From Sporofaciens musculi (GTDB lineage Bacteria; Bacillota; Clostridia; Lachnospirales; Lachnospiraceae): 64,000 nucleotides of DNA. Both the position numbers and the translations under genes were made by a program. Numbering within the stretch: position 1 is the stretch's first letter; every line of letters begins with the position of its first letter. The notes under the pieces are model-generated. The model was not told where the DNA came from, did not search any database, and saw only the letters and a list, made by a program, of their open reading frames with translations. Shown piece by piece: positions 34,046-44,019 of the stretch. The stretch is from positions 434,501 to 498,500 of the forward strand of contig NZ_WUQX01000001.1 of the NCBI RefSeq assembly GCF_009830285.1, read 5' to 3'.

Positions 34046-35810
34046 TGTTACGACTGGGAAAATCTACGGAATCAACGGGCCTGTCATCTACCTGAAGGAT
34101 AAGACGGAATTCAGAATGTCAGAGATGGTGTATGTCGGGGAGGAGAAGCTGGTGGGCGAGGTGATCTCTCTTGACAAGGATTTGACCACCATCCAGGTAT
34201 ATGAGGAGACGTCAGGTCTCTGTCCCGGAGAGACGGTGGAGGCTACGGGGGCGGCGGTTTCTGTTACGCTTGCGCCTGGAATACTGAATAATATTTTTGA
34301 TGGGATTGAGCGCCCTCTGGAGAGGATTGCCGATAACGGCGGCGCGTTTATTACCAGAGGTGTCAGCGTGGATTCTCTGGATATGAACAGATTGTGGGAC
34401 ACCCATATTACCGTGGCTGTAGGCGAGCCGGTTCACGCAGGGACCGTAATCGCAGAGGTGCAGGAAACCCAGGCGATCCTGCATAAGTGTATGGTGCCGC
34501 CGGACGTGGAGGGTATTGTGGTATCGGTGGTACCGGACGGCGACTATACCATTCATGATATTCTGGTGGTGGTTGAGATGCCGGATGGCAGCAGGAAGGA
34601 GCTTCCCATGATGCAGAGGTGGCCGATTCGAGTGCCGCGTCCGGTGAGCCATCGTTTTCCGGCTACAGTGCCCCTTGTGACTGGGCAGCGAATTCTGGAT
34701 ACCATGTTCCCCATAGCCAAGGGGGGAACGGCGGCGATTCCGGGAGGGTTCGGAACAGGAAAGACTATGACGCAGCATCAGATTGCCAAGTGGGCGGATG
34801 CGGATATTATTATATATATTGGATGCGGTGAGCGTGGAAATGAAATGACCCAGGTATTGGAAGAATTTTCTGAGCTGGTGGATCCTAAGACGGGCAATCC
34901 ATTGATGGATCGAACCACATTGATTGCGAATACTTCCAATATGCCGGTGGCTGCCCGTGAGGCTTCCATATATACAGGGCTTACTTTGGCGGAGTATTAT
35001 CGAGATATGGGATATGACGTGGCGATTATGGCAGATTCCACTTCCCGTTGGGCGGAGGCTCTGCGTGAGCTCTCCGGACGTTTGGAGGAAATGCCTGCGG
35101 AGGAAGGTTTCCCGGCATATCTGGCGTCCAGGCTGTCAGCGTTCTATGAGAGGGCCGGTATGATGCAGACATTGAACGGAGAGACTGGTTCTGTGTCGAT
35201 TATCGGTGCGGTTTCTCCCCAGGGAGGAGATTTTTCTGAGCCTGTGACACAGAATACAAAGCGGTTTGTTCGTTGCTTCTGGGGGCTTGATAAGTCTCTG
35301 GCGTATTCCAGGCATTTTCCGGCCATTCATTGGCTGAGCAGTTACAGCGAGTATCTGAACGACTTAAGCGGATGGTATGCGGATCATGTGTCGCCTAAGT
35401 TTGTGGACTACAGGAACCGAATGATGGCGATCTTGAATCAGGAAAGCAGTCTGATGGAGATTGTAAAACTAATCGGCGGGGATGTGCTGCCGGATGATCA
35501 GAAGTTGATTCTTGAGATTGCTAAGGTAATCCGGCTGGGCTTTCTGCAGCAGAATGCCTTTCACAAGGATGATACCTGTGTATCTATGGAGAAACAGTTT
35601 AAGATGATGGATGTAATCCTGTATCTTTATAAGACTGCGCGGCATCTGGTGGCCATGGGGCAGCCTATGTCTGTTCTGAAGGCAGAGGGCATTTTTGAAA
35701 AGGTCATTGCGATTAAGTATGATGTGCCCAATGATAACCTACAGCTTTTGGATTTGTATAAAAGAGATATTGATGACTTCTATAATCGCGTAATCGCGAA
35801 GAACGCATAA
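34038..35810 (+). CDS. ntpA: V-type ATPase catalytic subunit A
   Basis: 590 residues from TTG 34038 (SD GGGAGGTG). The Walker A loop is GGFGTGKTMTQ. The subunit A-specific non-homologous region follows the N-terminal barrel (YGINGPVIYLKDK). ERGNEMTQVLEEF and MADSTSRWAEALRE complete the nucleotide site. It hydrolyses or synthesises ATP in the A3B3 head. Its start lies inside the end of ntpE, so it is coupled. Confidence 0.97.
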   Translation: MDSVTTGKIYGINGPVIYLKDKTEFRMSEMVYVGEEKLVGEVISLDKDLTTIQVYEETSGLCPGETVEATGAAVSVTLAPGILNNIFDGIERPLERIADNGGAFITRGVSVDSLDMNRLWDTHITVAVGEPVHAGTVIAEVQETQAILHKCMVPPDVEGIVVSVVPDGDYTIHDILVVVEMPDGSRKELPMMQRWPIRVPRPVSHRFPATVPLVTGQRILDTMFPIAKGGTAAIPGGFGTGKTMTQHQIAKWADADIIIYIGCGERGNEMTQVLEEFSELVDPKTGNPLMDRTTLIANTSNMPVAAREASIYTGLTLAEYYRDMGYDVAIMADSTSRWAEALRELSGRLEEMPAEEGFPAYLASRLSAFYERAGMMQTLNGETGSVSIIGAVSPQGGDFSEPVTQNTKRFVRCFWGLDKSLAYSRHFPAIHWLSSYSEYLNDLSGWYADHVSPKFVDYRNRMMAILNQESSLMEIVKLIGGDVLPDDQKLILEIAKVIRLGFLQQNAFHKDDTCVSMEKQFKMMDVILYLYKTARHLVAMGQPMSVLKAEGIFEKVIAIKYDVPNDNLQLLDLYKRDIDDFYNRVIAKNA

Positions 35811-35825
35811 GGAGGGAAACCGTAC

Positions 35826-37229
35826 ATGTCAATAGAATATCTGGGACTTAGTAATATTAACGGCCCTCTTGTTGTGCTGGAAGGGCTGCAGGGTGCGTTT
35901 TTTGATGAGATTGTGGAGTTTGTGATAGACGGCAATACAAAGAAGATGGGGCGAATTGTGGAGTTGTATGAGGATAAGGCGATGATCCAGGTGTTTGAAG
36001 GGACGGAGAATATGTCGCTTCGCAATACCCATACAAGGCTTACAGGCCATCCCATGGAGGTCGCTGTTTCGCCGGAGGTGTTAGGGCGCACATTTAACGG
36101 TGTGGGAGTGCCGATTGACGGGCTTGGATCTATCGGGGCGTCGGAAAAGAGGGATGTAAACGGCCTGCCTCTGAACCCTGTGCGCAGGGAGTACCCCAGG
36201 AACTATATCCGTACGGGAATCTCTGCGATTGACGGGTTGACCACGCTGATTCGGGGGCAGAAGCTTCCCATCTTTTCGGGAAATGGACTTCCCCATGATC
36301 AGTTGGCGGCTCAGATTGTAAAACAGGCGTCATTGGGGGATGGAACCAATGAGAATTTTGCCGTGGTGTTTGGCGCGATGGGCGTGAAGCATGACGTTGC
36401 AGAGTTTTTCCGTAAAACCTTTGAGGAGAGCGGAGTTTCTGACCATGTGTGCATGTTCCTGAATCTGGCCAACGACCCTGTGGTAGAGCGTCTGATTACA
36501 CCGAAGGTTGCGCTTACTGTGGCGGAGTATCTTGCATTTGAGTGTAATATGCATATTCTGGTTATTCTGACGGATATGACCTCCTTTGCAGAGGCAATGC
36601 GTGAGGTATCTTCTTCAAGAGGGGAGATTCCGTCCAGAAAGGGATATCCGGGCTATCTTTATAGTGAGCTGGCAACCCTTTATGAGCGTGCGGGGATTGT
36701 ACAGGGCGCTAACGGTTCTGTGACGCAGCTTCCGATTCTGACCATGCCTAATGATGATATTACCCATCCAATTCCGGATTTGACTGGATACATTACGGAG
36801 GGGCAGGTGGTGCTTGACAGGAATCTTCACGGCCAGTCGGTTTATCCGCCCATTAGTATTCTGCCCTCTTTGTCTCGTCTGATGAAGGACGGGATTGGCG
36901 AAGGGTATACGCGGGAAGACCACCAGGGGCTTGCCAATCAGTTGTTTTCTGCTTATGCAAAGGTGGGAGAGGCAAGAAATCTGGCTTCGGTTATCGGAGA
37001 GGATGAACTGTCTCCCCTTGATAAGAAGTATCTGAAATTCGGAGAAGAATTCGAGAAGCGTTATATTGGCCAGGGGCCCACAGAGAACCGGTCGATTCAG
37101 GATACTCTGAACCTTGGATGGGAGTTGTTGGGAGTCCTGCCCAAAGAAGAACTTGACAGGATTGACACAAAGTTGGTTGAAAAGTATTATCCCCAGAAGG
37201 CAGATTCAGATGATGACGACAGTAAGTGA
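35826..37229 (+). CDS. ntpB: V-type ATPase subunit B
   Basis: 467 residues, the non-catalytic partner of subunit A. It has the [16 protein letters not shown] barrel start, an [15 protein letters not shown] loop in place of a true Walker A, and [11 protein letters not shown] and [33 protein letters not shown], a family signature. The tail is Asp-rich. It follows ntpA by 15 bp with a strong SD (AAGGAGGG). Confidence 0.97.
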   Translation: MSIEYLGLSNINGPLVVLEGLQGAFFDEIVEFVIDGNTKKMGRIVELYEDKAMIQVFEGTENMSLRNTHTRLTGHPMEVAVSPEVLGRTFNGVGVPIDGLGSIGASEKRDVNGLPLNPVRREYPRNYIRTGISAIDGLTTLIRGQKLPIFSGNGLPHDQLAAQIVKQASLGDGTNENFAVVFGAMGVKHDVAEFFRKTFEESGVSDHVCMFLNLANDPVVERLITPKVALTVAEYLAFECNMHILVILTDMTSFAEAMREVSSSRGEIPSRKGYPGYLYSELATLYERAGIVQGANGSVTQLPILTMPNDDITHPIPDLTGYITEGQVVLDRNLHGQSVYPPISILPSLSRLMKDGIGEGYTREDHQGLANQLFSAYAKVGEARNLASVIGEDELSPLDKKYLKFGEEFEKRYIGQGPTENRSIQDTLNLGWELLGVLPKEELDRIDTKLVEKYYPQKADSDDDDSK

Positions 37230-37291
37230 TATGTTCGTGCGGTTTGGTAAGATGTTCTGCTTTGAAGGTTGTTAGATAAGGAGGGCGGTAT

Positions 37292-37909
37292 ATGGACCCA
37301 AGAGAATTTCCCACCAAAGGTAATCTGATGCTGGCCAAGAATTCCCTTGCGCTTGCCCATCAGGGGTATGACCTTATGGATAAGAAGCGGAATATTCTTC
37401 TAAAGGAATTGATGGAGCTGATTGACGAGGCAAAGAATATACAGGAAGAAATTGATATTACGTTTACCAGGGCATATACGTGTCTGCAGCGTGCGAATAT
37501 TGAGCAGGGAATCAGCAAGGTGCAGGAGCTTGCCTTTACTGTTCCCATTGAAGAATCGATTCGTATTCAGGCCAGAAGTATCATGGGGACGGAGATTCCG
37601 CATATTAAGTATGATGATAAGCAGAATGACCTGACTTATGCGTTTGGTACGACGAAGGAGTCGATTGATATTGCCAGGGAGGCGTTTAGGGCGGTTAAGA
37701 ACCTGACGATTAAGCTGGCGGAGGTCGAGAATGCGGCTTACAGACTTGCGGCAAATATTAAGAAGACCCAGAAGCGGGCCAATGCGCTGAAGAATATTAC
37801 GATTCCCATGTACAGTAACCTGGTGTATACGATTAATAATGCGCTGGAGGAGAAGGAACGGGAAGAATTTACCAGACTTAAGGTGATTAAGAAGATGCAG
37901 GGAAAATAG
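37292..37909 (+). CDS. ntpD: V-type ATPase subunit D (central rotor)
   Basis: 205 residues, a long antiparallel coiled coil. The family start PTKGNLMLAKNSLALAHQGYDLMDKKRNILLKEL is present (positions 10-45), as is the end NALKNITIPMYSNLVYTINNALEEKEREEF. It is the rotor shaft in the A3B3 head. Good SD (AAGGAGGG). It is the last core subunit gene of the operon. Confidence 0.96.
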   Translation: MDPREFPTKGNLMLAKNSLALAHQGYDLMDKKRNILLKELMELIDEAKNIQEEIDITFTRAYTCLQRANIEQGISKVQELAFTVPIEESIRIQARSIMGTEIPHIKYDDKQNDLTYAFGTTKESIDIAREAFRAVKNLTIKLAEVENAAYRLAANIKKTQKRANALKNITIPMYSNLVYTINNALEEKEREEFTRLKVIKKMQGK

Positions 37910-37916
37910 ACTGGTT

Positions 37917-38489
37917 ATGAATAAATGGAAAAAGATTTTGATTGTGTCTATTGCTGTCATTTCAATGATTGTGAATATAGGATTTAGCGTGTTTTATGTC
38001 TTCCAGTATAGCTCCAGGGTTGTCAGGAGAGTCATGTCAGATATGGGAGGTTATGATCATGATTTTGACGAGCCAAACATAATTGACGATGGTTATGAGG
38101 AGGAGACAGCCGAGGAAGACTTTTTGCGTATCGACAGGGAGATGCAGGCGGTTGCAGATTATCTTTATACGGATGGTATGCTTGCAGACATTGAGGCTTC
38201 TGATAGCATTGATACGACGTTTACTCCCATGATGGACGCGAAGGGATGGCCTTATGCCGTAGTATATCGGGAAAAAGCCGAATTTGACGGCGGCGTAAAG
38301 GGATATAAGGTGCAGAAGATTACCTATGATTATATGAAGAATTATGAGGGACAGGACGAGTTTGTCTATGAGGAGGAGTATTGCGACGAGAATGGAAATA
38401 AGGTTATGGATACGCAGATATTAGGCTTCTTTCTTGTAGACCATGTTACATTAGATGTAACTGATGAGCATACGACACAGTGGCATTAG
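37917..38489 (+). CDS. membrane-anchored uncharacterised protein appended to the V-ATPase operon
   Basis: 190 residues. One N-terminal membrane helix (ILIVSIAVISMIVNIGFSVFYVF), then an acidic extracellular or cytosolic domain without known motifs. It begins 7 bp after ntpD with a weak SD, which points to coupled translation, and the operon terminator follows it. It could be a lineage-specific accessory protein of the ATPase or simply a passenger gene; it is not recognised. Confidence 0.75.
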   Translation: MNKWKKILIVSIAVISMIVNIGFSVFYVFQYSSRVVRRVMSDMGGYDHDFDEPNIIDDGYEEETAEEDFLRIDREMQAVADYLYTDGMLADIEASDSIDTTFTPMMDAKGWPYAVVYREKAEFDGGVKGYKVQKITYDYMKNYEGQDEFVYEEEYCDENGNKVMDTQILGFFLVDHVTLDVTDEHTTQWH

Positions 38490-38500
38490 AGCATTTTATT

Positions 38501-38537
38501 GGGGACTTCCATTGATTGGAAGTCCCCTGTATTTTTT
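38501..38537 (+). terminator. intrinsic terminator of the V-ATPase operon
   Basis: 10-bp stem GGGGACTTCC / GGAAGTCCCC with a 7-nt loop, then TGTATTTTTT. It ends the operon that begins at 29373 and abuts the convergent rubrerythrin gene. Confidence 0.9.
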
Positions 38538-39075
38538 AGTAATTCTCTGCCTTAATCTGGAAATAAGACTGTGGATGGGCACACACCGGACATTTTTCAG
38601 GAGCCTTTTTGCCCACGGCAATGTGACCGCAGTTTGAGCACTGCCAGATGCAGTCTCCTTCCTTTGAAAAGACAAGCCCCTCTTCGATATTGGACAGGAG
38701 TTTGCGATATCTTTCTTCGTGCTCCTTTTCAATCTTACCAACTTCTTCAAACAGATAGGCAATATCGTCAAAGCCTTCTTCTCTGGCGTCTTTGGCAAAT
38801 GCTGCGTACATATCCGTCCACTCAAAGTTCTCGCCGTCGGCAGCGTCTTTTAGGTTCTCCATGGTTGACGGAACGGCTCCCCCATGAAGCAGCTTAAACC
38901 AAATCTTGGCATGCTCCTTCTCATTCGCCGCAGTCTCTTCAAAAATATTGGCAATCTGAACATAGCCATCCTTCTTTGCCTTGGATGCATAGTAGCTGTA
39001 TTTATTCCTTGCCTGAGATTCGCCTGCAAATGCCGCCTGCAGGTTAGCCTCTGTCTTGCTTCCTTTTAATTCCAT
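38536..39075 (-). CDS. rbr: rubrerythrin
   Basis: 179 residues, the classic length. The N-terminal ferritin-like diiron domain carries the ExxH ligand pairs: [38 protein letters not shown]. The C-terminal rubredoxin domain has two Cys pairs, CSNCG and [11 protein letters not shown]. It reduces hydrogen peroxide in anaerobes using NAD(P)H-derived electrons. A PerR-like box lies upstream at 39114-39128. Strong SD (AAGGAGG). The stop sits beside the V-ATPase terminator, which may also serve this gene. Confidence 0.97.
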   Translation of the reverse strand: MELKGSKTEANLQAAFAGESQARNKYSYYASKAKKDGYVQIANIFEETAANEKEHAKIWFKLLHGGAVPSTMENLKDAADGENFEWTDMYAAFAKDAREEGFDDIAYLFEEVGKIEKEHEERYRKLLSNIEEGLVFSKEGDCIWQCSNCGHIAVGKKAPEKCPVCAHPQSYFQIKAENY

Positions 39076-39113
39076 GCTTTATATCCTCCTTAGTTGAAAT
39101 AAAATAATAACGA

Positions 39114-39128
39114 TTATTGTTATTATAA
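39114..39128 (-). promoter_or_regulatory. PerR/Fur-like box upstream of rubrerythrin
   Basis: A 7-1-7 inverted repeat. Read on the gene strand it is TTATAAT-A-ACAATAA against the PerR consensus TTATAATnATTATAA (12 of 14 arm bases). It lies about 40 bp upstream of the ATG within an AT-rich promoter region. Peroxide-responsive control of rubrerythrin by PerR is known in clostridia; the assignment here is by match only. Confidence 0.6.
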
Positions 39129-39167
39129 CATTTTTAAAATAAATTGCAAGCATTTTATGAAATATTT

Positions 39168-39196
39168 TTGCAATCTCTGGCGATACACATTATAAT
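39168..39196 (+). promoter_or_regulatory. sigma-A promoter for the GH32 gene
   Basis: TTGCAA, 17-nt spacer, TATAAT, ending 52 bp before the ATG at 39249. Confidence 0.75.
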
Positions 39197-39248
39197 ATTC
39201 TCAGCGCTGAAGGAAGGTCAAAGCTTGGCGCGAAGGGAGAGACAAGCA

Positions 39249-40970
39249 ATGGGAAGAATACATACAGGAAATTACAAATGTCTGGAAATATTTTTGAAAT
39301 CATTGGAGGGAAAACAGGGATGCCTGCGGATGAAAGGGGACGAAGGGCCATGGATGGAATATTCGGCGGGCGCCTGCCGTTATACGTTACATAGGATTCC
39401 TGTGAAGCTTGACACAGAGTATGAAGTAGAGCTTTTAGACTGTCAGGTAAGTATTGCCTATCTGTCGGAATCTGACGACATGATGGATGAGGGCGTCTGT
39501 TTCCTCGAATATGTAACAGACGAAGCTAAGAAGGCTTCAGAGGATGGGGAGGTTAAGTTTTCGGGTGCAGGAGGGTGGCTGGCAACCAATGACCTGGGCG
39601 CGTGGTACGACACGCTAAACAGAGAGCAGTATCATTTTAATGCATATAAGAATTGGATTAACGATCCTAACGGCTTGTGTTATTATAAGGGATATTATCA
39701 TCTGTATTATCAGGCGAATCCTCATAGCCAGGAGTGGGACGTGATGTACTGGGGCCATGCGGCAAGCAAGGATTTGGTGCATTGGATTCATTTGCCCTAC
39801 GTTTTGCAGCCCCAGGAGGAGATTCTTGCACAGAAAGAATTAAGAGGCGGCGCTTTTTCTGGAAGCGCTGTGCCCCTTGAGGAGGAGATTGTTTTCTATC
39901 TGACGCGTCATATAGGGCCGCCCCAGGAAACCAAGGAGAATACCCGTCAGTATCAGACGATGGTAAGGTCAAGGGACAGTATTCACTTTGGCGAAGAGGT
40001 TACGGTGGTAGAACGGCCAGACGATACCTTTGCGTTTGAGCATTTCCGCGACCCCAAGGTATACTGGCAGGACGGACGCTGGCAGATGGTAATCGGGACG
40101 AAGATAAAGGGAATTCCGTCGCTTGCCCGTTTTGGTTCAGAGGATATGGAAAAATGGAGCTATGAAGGTGTGCTGGTTGAAGAACGGACAGAAGGAGTTC
40201 AGACATTTGAATGTCCAGATTTCTTTGAATTAGACGGGCAGTTTGTAGCAGCGGGGTCGTGGATGCTGTATTGGGATGAGCAGCAGAGATATCAGCCCAC
40301 ATATTGGTATATGGGGGATTATAAAGACGGCAGGTTTTATCCGAAGAACAAAGGGACCTACGATTTCGGAAGTAATTTTTATGCGGTGCAGTCATTTGAG
40401 CATGAAGGGCGGCGGATTGCCATTGGATGGACGGCGGATTTTTATGAGGAGCATGTGCCGGAGGTAAATGGCTCATGCGGCGCCATGACGATTCCAAGAC
40501 AGCTTTCCGTTCAAAATGGGCGTCTCTGTCAGAAACCAGTAGAAGAAATCTATCAGTTGTGTCGGGAAAAGGTCTGTGATACAGCCGGACATAGTCTGTC
40601 TTTGGAGAATTTGAAGGGGAATTGTTACTATGCCAGGATTGATTTTGAGGATAGCGTAGATTTTCGGATATTGTTAGGAAGCTCTGAGGCGGGAGAGATT
40701 TGGTTGGTGCGGGAAGGCATGGAGGTACGAATCAAGACGAAGGGCGTCAAATCGGAGAAGGTTCAGTTTGTAACAGAGGTGGAGCGGCTTAGGAGGGCTG
40801 AGATTTTCGTGGACAGAAGGCTTGTGGAGGTCTATTTAAACGACGGGGAGGCTGTGGGCACGAAGCTGTTCTATCAGGATTGCCGCGACGGAGTTTTTCG
40901 GGCTGAATTTCAGGAAGAGGAGAAAGTAGGCAGGATTCAAGTCTTTTTGATGGATGGAATATGGAAATAA
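39249..40970 (+). CDS. GH32 beta-fructosidase (sucrose-6-phosphate hydrolase / fructanase type)
   Basis: About 573 residues from ATG 39249 (SD GGGAG); a TTG at 39225 with AAGGAAGG is an alternative. The first 110 residues are a beta-rich extra domain. Then comes the five-bladed propeller with all three GH32 acids: the nucleophile in KNWINDPNGLCYY, the stabiliser in HFRDPKVYW and the acid/base Glu in TFECPDFFEL. A C-terminal beta-sandwich follows (DFRILLGSSEAGE, EIFVDRRLVEVYLNDG). There is no signal peptide, so it acts in the cytoplasm on sucrose-6-phosphate or short fructans. No sugar transporter lies beside it. Confidence 0.93.
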   Translation: MGRIHTGNYKCLEIFLKSLEGKQGCLRMKGDEGPWMEYSAGACRYTLHRIPVKLDTEYEVELLDCQVSIAYLSESDDMMDEGVCFLEYVTDEAKKASEDGEVKFSGAGGWLATNDLGAWYDTLNREQYHFNAYKNWINDPNGLCYYKGYYHLYYQANPHSQEWDVMYWGHAASKDLVHWIHLPYVLQPQEEILAQKELRGGAFSGSAVPLEEEIVFYLTRHIGPPQETKENTRQYQTMVRSRDSIHFGEEVTVVERPDDTFAFEHFRDPKVYWQDGRWQMVIGTKIKGIPSLARFGSEDMEKWSYEGVLVEERTEGVQTFECPDFFELDGQFVAAGSWMLYWDEQQRYQPTYWYMGDYKDGRFYPKNKGTYDFGSNFYAVQSFEHEGRRIAIGWTADFYEEHVPEVNGSCGAMTIPRQLSVQNGRLCQKPVEEIYQLCREKVCDTAGHSLSLENLKGNCYYARIDFEDSVDFRILLGSSEAGEIWLVREGMEVRIKTKGVKSEKVQFVTEVERLRRAEIFVDRRLVEVYLNDGEAVGTKLFYQDCRDGVFRAEFQEEEKVGRIQVFLMDGIWK

Positions 40971-40975
40971 TGATT

Positions 40976-41005
40976 TAGAGGGAGGACGCCAATGTCCTCC
41001 CTCTA
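40976..41005. terminator. bidirectional hairpin between GH32 and DUF6512 genes
   Basis: 11-bp stem AGAGGGAGGAC / GTCCTCCCTCT with a 6-nt loop. It sits between the convergent genes and overlaps the 3' end of the DUF6512 gene. The T-tract is weak. Confidence 0.7.
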
Positions 41006-41578
41006 GCTCGCAGAAAAAAAGAGGGGTATGTCCGGCGGAAAGCATGTGAATACAAAATAGAACAGGGATGTGATAATCCACAATGAAAATGTTGTTGTCT
41101 GGGATGTCCTGCCCATGCTTTTGTGATAAAAGTGTGCATCCATATAAAATCCGAAAAGGATGCTGATTAGAAAGATTGAAATATCTATGACAAGAAAATT
41201 CTCTCCTGTAATACCGGTATAAGTGTAGAAAAGTGTAATGGTGGCGCCTATGGCACATAGGACGGCCAGGAAGCGGCAGTAGAAGAAACGGACCGGCTCC
41301 GGACGGTATCTTAAATATTCCCCTACGGATACAAAAAGGATTGGAAAGAATATAAGCTTTAAATGTTCCCACACAGACTCGTTTACCGGACAAATAAGTG
41401 CGATAAATGCCGAGCCTTTTGATAGCTGGTAGAGAAAATGGTTCAAAAAGCCCAGAAGAATTGCGGCCAGCGCATAGGGCCTGTCCTTTTGAGCAATATA
41501 TTTTTTTATATCAAATAATTTTCTAAAAAGATATAAAGCCGTTCGTTTTATGTTTGATTTCAATTTTACAGTTTTCAT
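41003..41578 (-). CDS. DUF6512-like membrane protein
   Basis: 191 residues with about five membrane segments (ALAAILLGFLNHFLYQL, LKLIFFPILFVSVGEYL, FLAVLCAIGATITLFYTY, DISIFLISILFGFYM, WIITSLFYFVF). The conserved-looking motif PVNESVWEHLKLIFFP follows the first helix, typical of this small uncharacterised Firmicutes family. The basic N-terminus faces the cytoplasm. Function unknown. Confidence 0.75.
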   Translation of the reverse strand: MKTVKLKSNIKRTALYLFRKLFDIKKYIAQKDRPYALAAILLGFLNHFLYQLSKGSAFIALICPVNESVWEHLKLIFFPILFVSVGEYLRYRPEPVRFFYCRFLAVLCAIGATITLFYTYTGITGENFLVIDISIFLISILFGFYMDAHFYHKSMGRTSQTTTFSLWIITSLFYFVFTCFPPDIPLFFSAS

Positions 41579-41686
41579 AGAAAGACACCTCTATTTTTCA
41601 TTATATGCTGATTAGGGAGATAATATGAGCCTTCTGACGTGAGAACACCAATCAAAATATATGCAAAATTTGTCGAACGGTTTTTC

Positions 41687-41715
41687 TTGTACCTTTGGAA
41701 AAGCTGTGCTAGAAT
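41687..41715 (+). promoter_or_regulatory. sigma-A promoter for the coiled-coil/DUF2325-like gene
   Basis: TTGTAC, 17-nt spacer, TAGAAT. The predicted 5' leader to the ATG at 41911 is about 190 nt and contains a small hairpin (TGGCG/CGCCA near 41783-41796) but no recognised riboswitch. Confidence 0.7.
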
Positions 41716-41910
41716 TAACCACATCAAATGAAATGTTTATATGATGTTCATGTATTCTGAGATTTTCATTTTTTATCTTTGGCGGTTCGCCAGATTATTT
41801 CAATGTCAAAAGTTGCAGTACTTGTTGGGGAGGGATGCCTATGGTGCAGTAGAGTCGCAGGTTCAGAGAAGTTGATTGACTGGTTTTGATGTATTTTCAG
41901 GAGGATTTAG

Positions 41911-43638
41911 ATGGACAAGAATATGATAATATTTAATGGACTTCGGTGCAAGGTGAATACAAAGGCTGCATTTGTAGATATGTGTATGGAAACGCCCGCC
42001 CTGGCGTCGAAAATGCTTGCAAGTCCGGTGGTAAGATCGGAGTGTGAAAGGAAGGTATGCTCTCTGGAAGACAATGAGAAAAGCGGGGTGTATGCGCTGA
42101 GGGTGGAATTGAATGAGGAAAAGCGGGAGCAGATATATGAGGAAATATTTGGCGATAAATTGGAGGAGGAGAGGTTTCAGGAGTTATCGGAGATTCATCG
42201 CAGGCTGCTTGAGCCTATACGAGTCATGCACCAGAAGGAAACAAAGATTGATGTGATACCGTTTATTGTCTATGGAGTTGTGAGAAACAGCCGCTGCAAA
42301 AGTATGCTGCTTGAGTCCTTAAAGGGCTGTGAAAAGGAGTGTCTGAAGCTGTTTCAGGGGTCAGAATACCAGTCAGCAGGCTTCCTGCGCAAATTTCTTC
42401 TGGATGAGAGGAAGGCGGCGAAGCTAATGACTGGATTACTGCTATTGCTAAGGCAGGAGGAGTCTGAGGAACAATACCGGATGGTTATGAATATTATTTA
42501 TGCGGGTTACAAGTCATTAAAGAACGTGGTTAAGAAGCTTGACTATTTAACAGGTAAGCAGTTTGAGGAGCTCATGAGAAAAGATGCCATGGTAGAGATT
42601 AGCTTATGTCAGATGGTCATCGAGATGGTGATCGCAGAGGATCTGGATATTCCAAGGCTTATGGATTATCAATTCTGCCAGGTGGTTTGTATGCTGAAAA
42701 TCTATGAGGAAAGGCGGCTTAACCCTCAGGAGATGGAAGCCGATATGGCAGAGGGTAAGCGAATCTATAGGAAATTTTTAAGAGAACACAGGGAGCCTGG
42801 AGCCTACTATGTTAGTGAATTTTTGGAGACGGAAAACCAGGAAATGTGTGAGAGATGGGAGAGGATGGAGAAGCTGCTGAATATATTTGGTATGGAGACG
42901 CGGGCTTTGTATGGAATATATCTGGAAAAGTGGGAGGCAGAAATGCTGTGTACAATTTTTGAAGAAAAGGATTGGGAGCGATATAAGTATGTTCTCCTAC
43001 TTGGGACTTTGTGCAAATATATTCAGCAGATTGAGGCCATGTATGAAAGTGAGATACCGGAAGAGATACAGTACCAGAGGTCCTGTGAGGAAAGTGCGGT
43101 AAAGAGTATGGAATATGAGAGAAAGCGGATGGAGGAGAGGCTGCACAAGCTTGAGCGGCAGAAGACGGATAAGGAGCATGAGCTGGCTGAAGCAGAGCGG
43201 CTGATAGAGAGACTGAGACGGGAAAGCATGAAGAAGGATGAACAGCATGAGAGGGAGAAAACAGAGCTTAATAAACTAAGAGAGTTTGTATTCTGTAAGA
43301 AAGGGGAAGGTAAGGCGGAGAGTACTTCAGACGGCATAGGAAGTCAGATGCTTGATGTCGGGAGATTAGAGCGAAGTATCGTGATTGGCGGTCATCGAAA
43401 TTGGCAGAAGAAGCTGCGCAGATGTCTGCCGACCAGTCAATTTCTCTCATCGGACTATATGAATTTCGACCCGTCTGTGCTGCATAATAAAAAGTATATC
43501 ATTGTGAATACTGATATTTTGAAGCATGGCTTGTACTATAAGATTATGAATGAGCGTAAGAAGGAGCAGAAGGTTGTGTACGTTCACGGAAATAATGTGG
43601 ACCGTACGCTGAGGGAGATTGCCAGGCAGTTAGGATAA
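41911..43638 (+). CDS. helical/coiled-coil protein with C-terminal DUF2325-like domain
   Basis: 575 residues. The first 370 are helical with no known motif. Residues about 390-460 form a strong coiled coil (RKRMEERLHKLERQKTDKE). The final 90 residues look like a DUF2325 domain: RSIVIGGHRNWQKKLRRCLP, KKYIIVNTDILKHGLYYKI, VVYVHGNNVDRTLREI. That domain is a small Rossmann-like fold of unknown role. Good SD (AGGAGG). The gene stands alone with its own promoter and a GC-rich inverted repeat after it (43649-43681). Function unknown. Confidence 0.75.
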   Translation: MDKNMIIFNGLRCKVNTKAAFVDMCMETPALASKMLASPVVRSECERKVCSLEDNEKSGVYALRVELNEEKREQIYEEIFGDKLEEERFQELSEIHRRLLEPIRVMHQKETKIDVIPFIVYGVVRNSRCKSMLLESLKGCEKECLKLFQGSEYQSAGFLRKFLLDERKAAKLMTGLLLLLRQEESEEQYRMVMNIIYAGYKSLKNVVKKLDYLTGKQFEELMRKDAMVEISLCQMVIEMVIAEDLDIPRLMDYQFCQVVCMLKIYEERRLNPQEMEADMAEGKRIYRKFLREHREPGAYYVSEFLETENQEMCERWERMEKLLNIFGMETRALYGIYLEKWEAEMLCTIFEEKDWERYKYVLLLGTLCKYIQQIEAMYESEIPEEIQYQRSCEESAVKSMEYERKRMEERLHKLERQKTDKEHELAEAERLIERLRRESMKKDEQHEREKTELNKLREFVFCKKGEGKAESTSDGIGSQMLDVGRLERSIVIGGHRNWQKKLRRCLPTSQFLSSDYMNFDPSVLHNKKYIIVNTDILKHGLYYKIMNERKKEQKVVYVHGNNVDRTLREIARQLG

Positions 43639-43769
43639 AGGAATGATTGGACGGTGGGAGAGTGGGAGGCAGTCTCACCGTCAATTCCATAAAATGCCTT
43701 AAAAATCAGGAAAAAAAGCAGGAATTTGAAAAAAAACTTAAAAAAAATAAAAAAAATTGAAAAAACCTC

Positions 43770-43798
43770 TTGCATTTCAGTAAAACATGTTATATAAT
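43770..43798 (+). promoter_or_regulatory. promoter of the tRNA-Lys gene
   Basis: TTGCAT, 17-nt spacer, TATAAT, 43 bp before the tRNA 5' end. Confidence 0.8.
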
Positions 43799-43841
43799 AC
43801 CATTTGTGTTAAGGAAATAATAAAGAAAACTTAAGAAACAT

Positions 43842-43914
43842 GCGCGATTAGCTCAGTTGGTAGAGCACCTGACTCTTAATCAGGGTGTCCAGGGTTCGAG
43901 CCCCTGATCGCGCA
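43842..43914 (+). tRNA. tRNA-Lys (CTT)
   Basis: 73 nt. The 7-bp acceptor stem GCGCGAT/ATCGCGC, D-loop AGCTCAGTTGGTAGAGC, anticodon arm CTGA-CTCTTAA-TCAG (anticodon CTT) and T-arm with GGTTCGAGCCC all fold canonically. The discriminator base is A and CCA is not encoded. Confidence 0.97.
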
Positions 43915-44019
43915 TTTGAAAATCACTGTTTTTGGAGGCTTTTGAGAACTCCGGGGGCGGTGGTTTTTTATGTCCAGATTTGGGGAGATAAAATATATTT
44001 ACAAAGGAGACATGAGATT

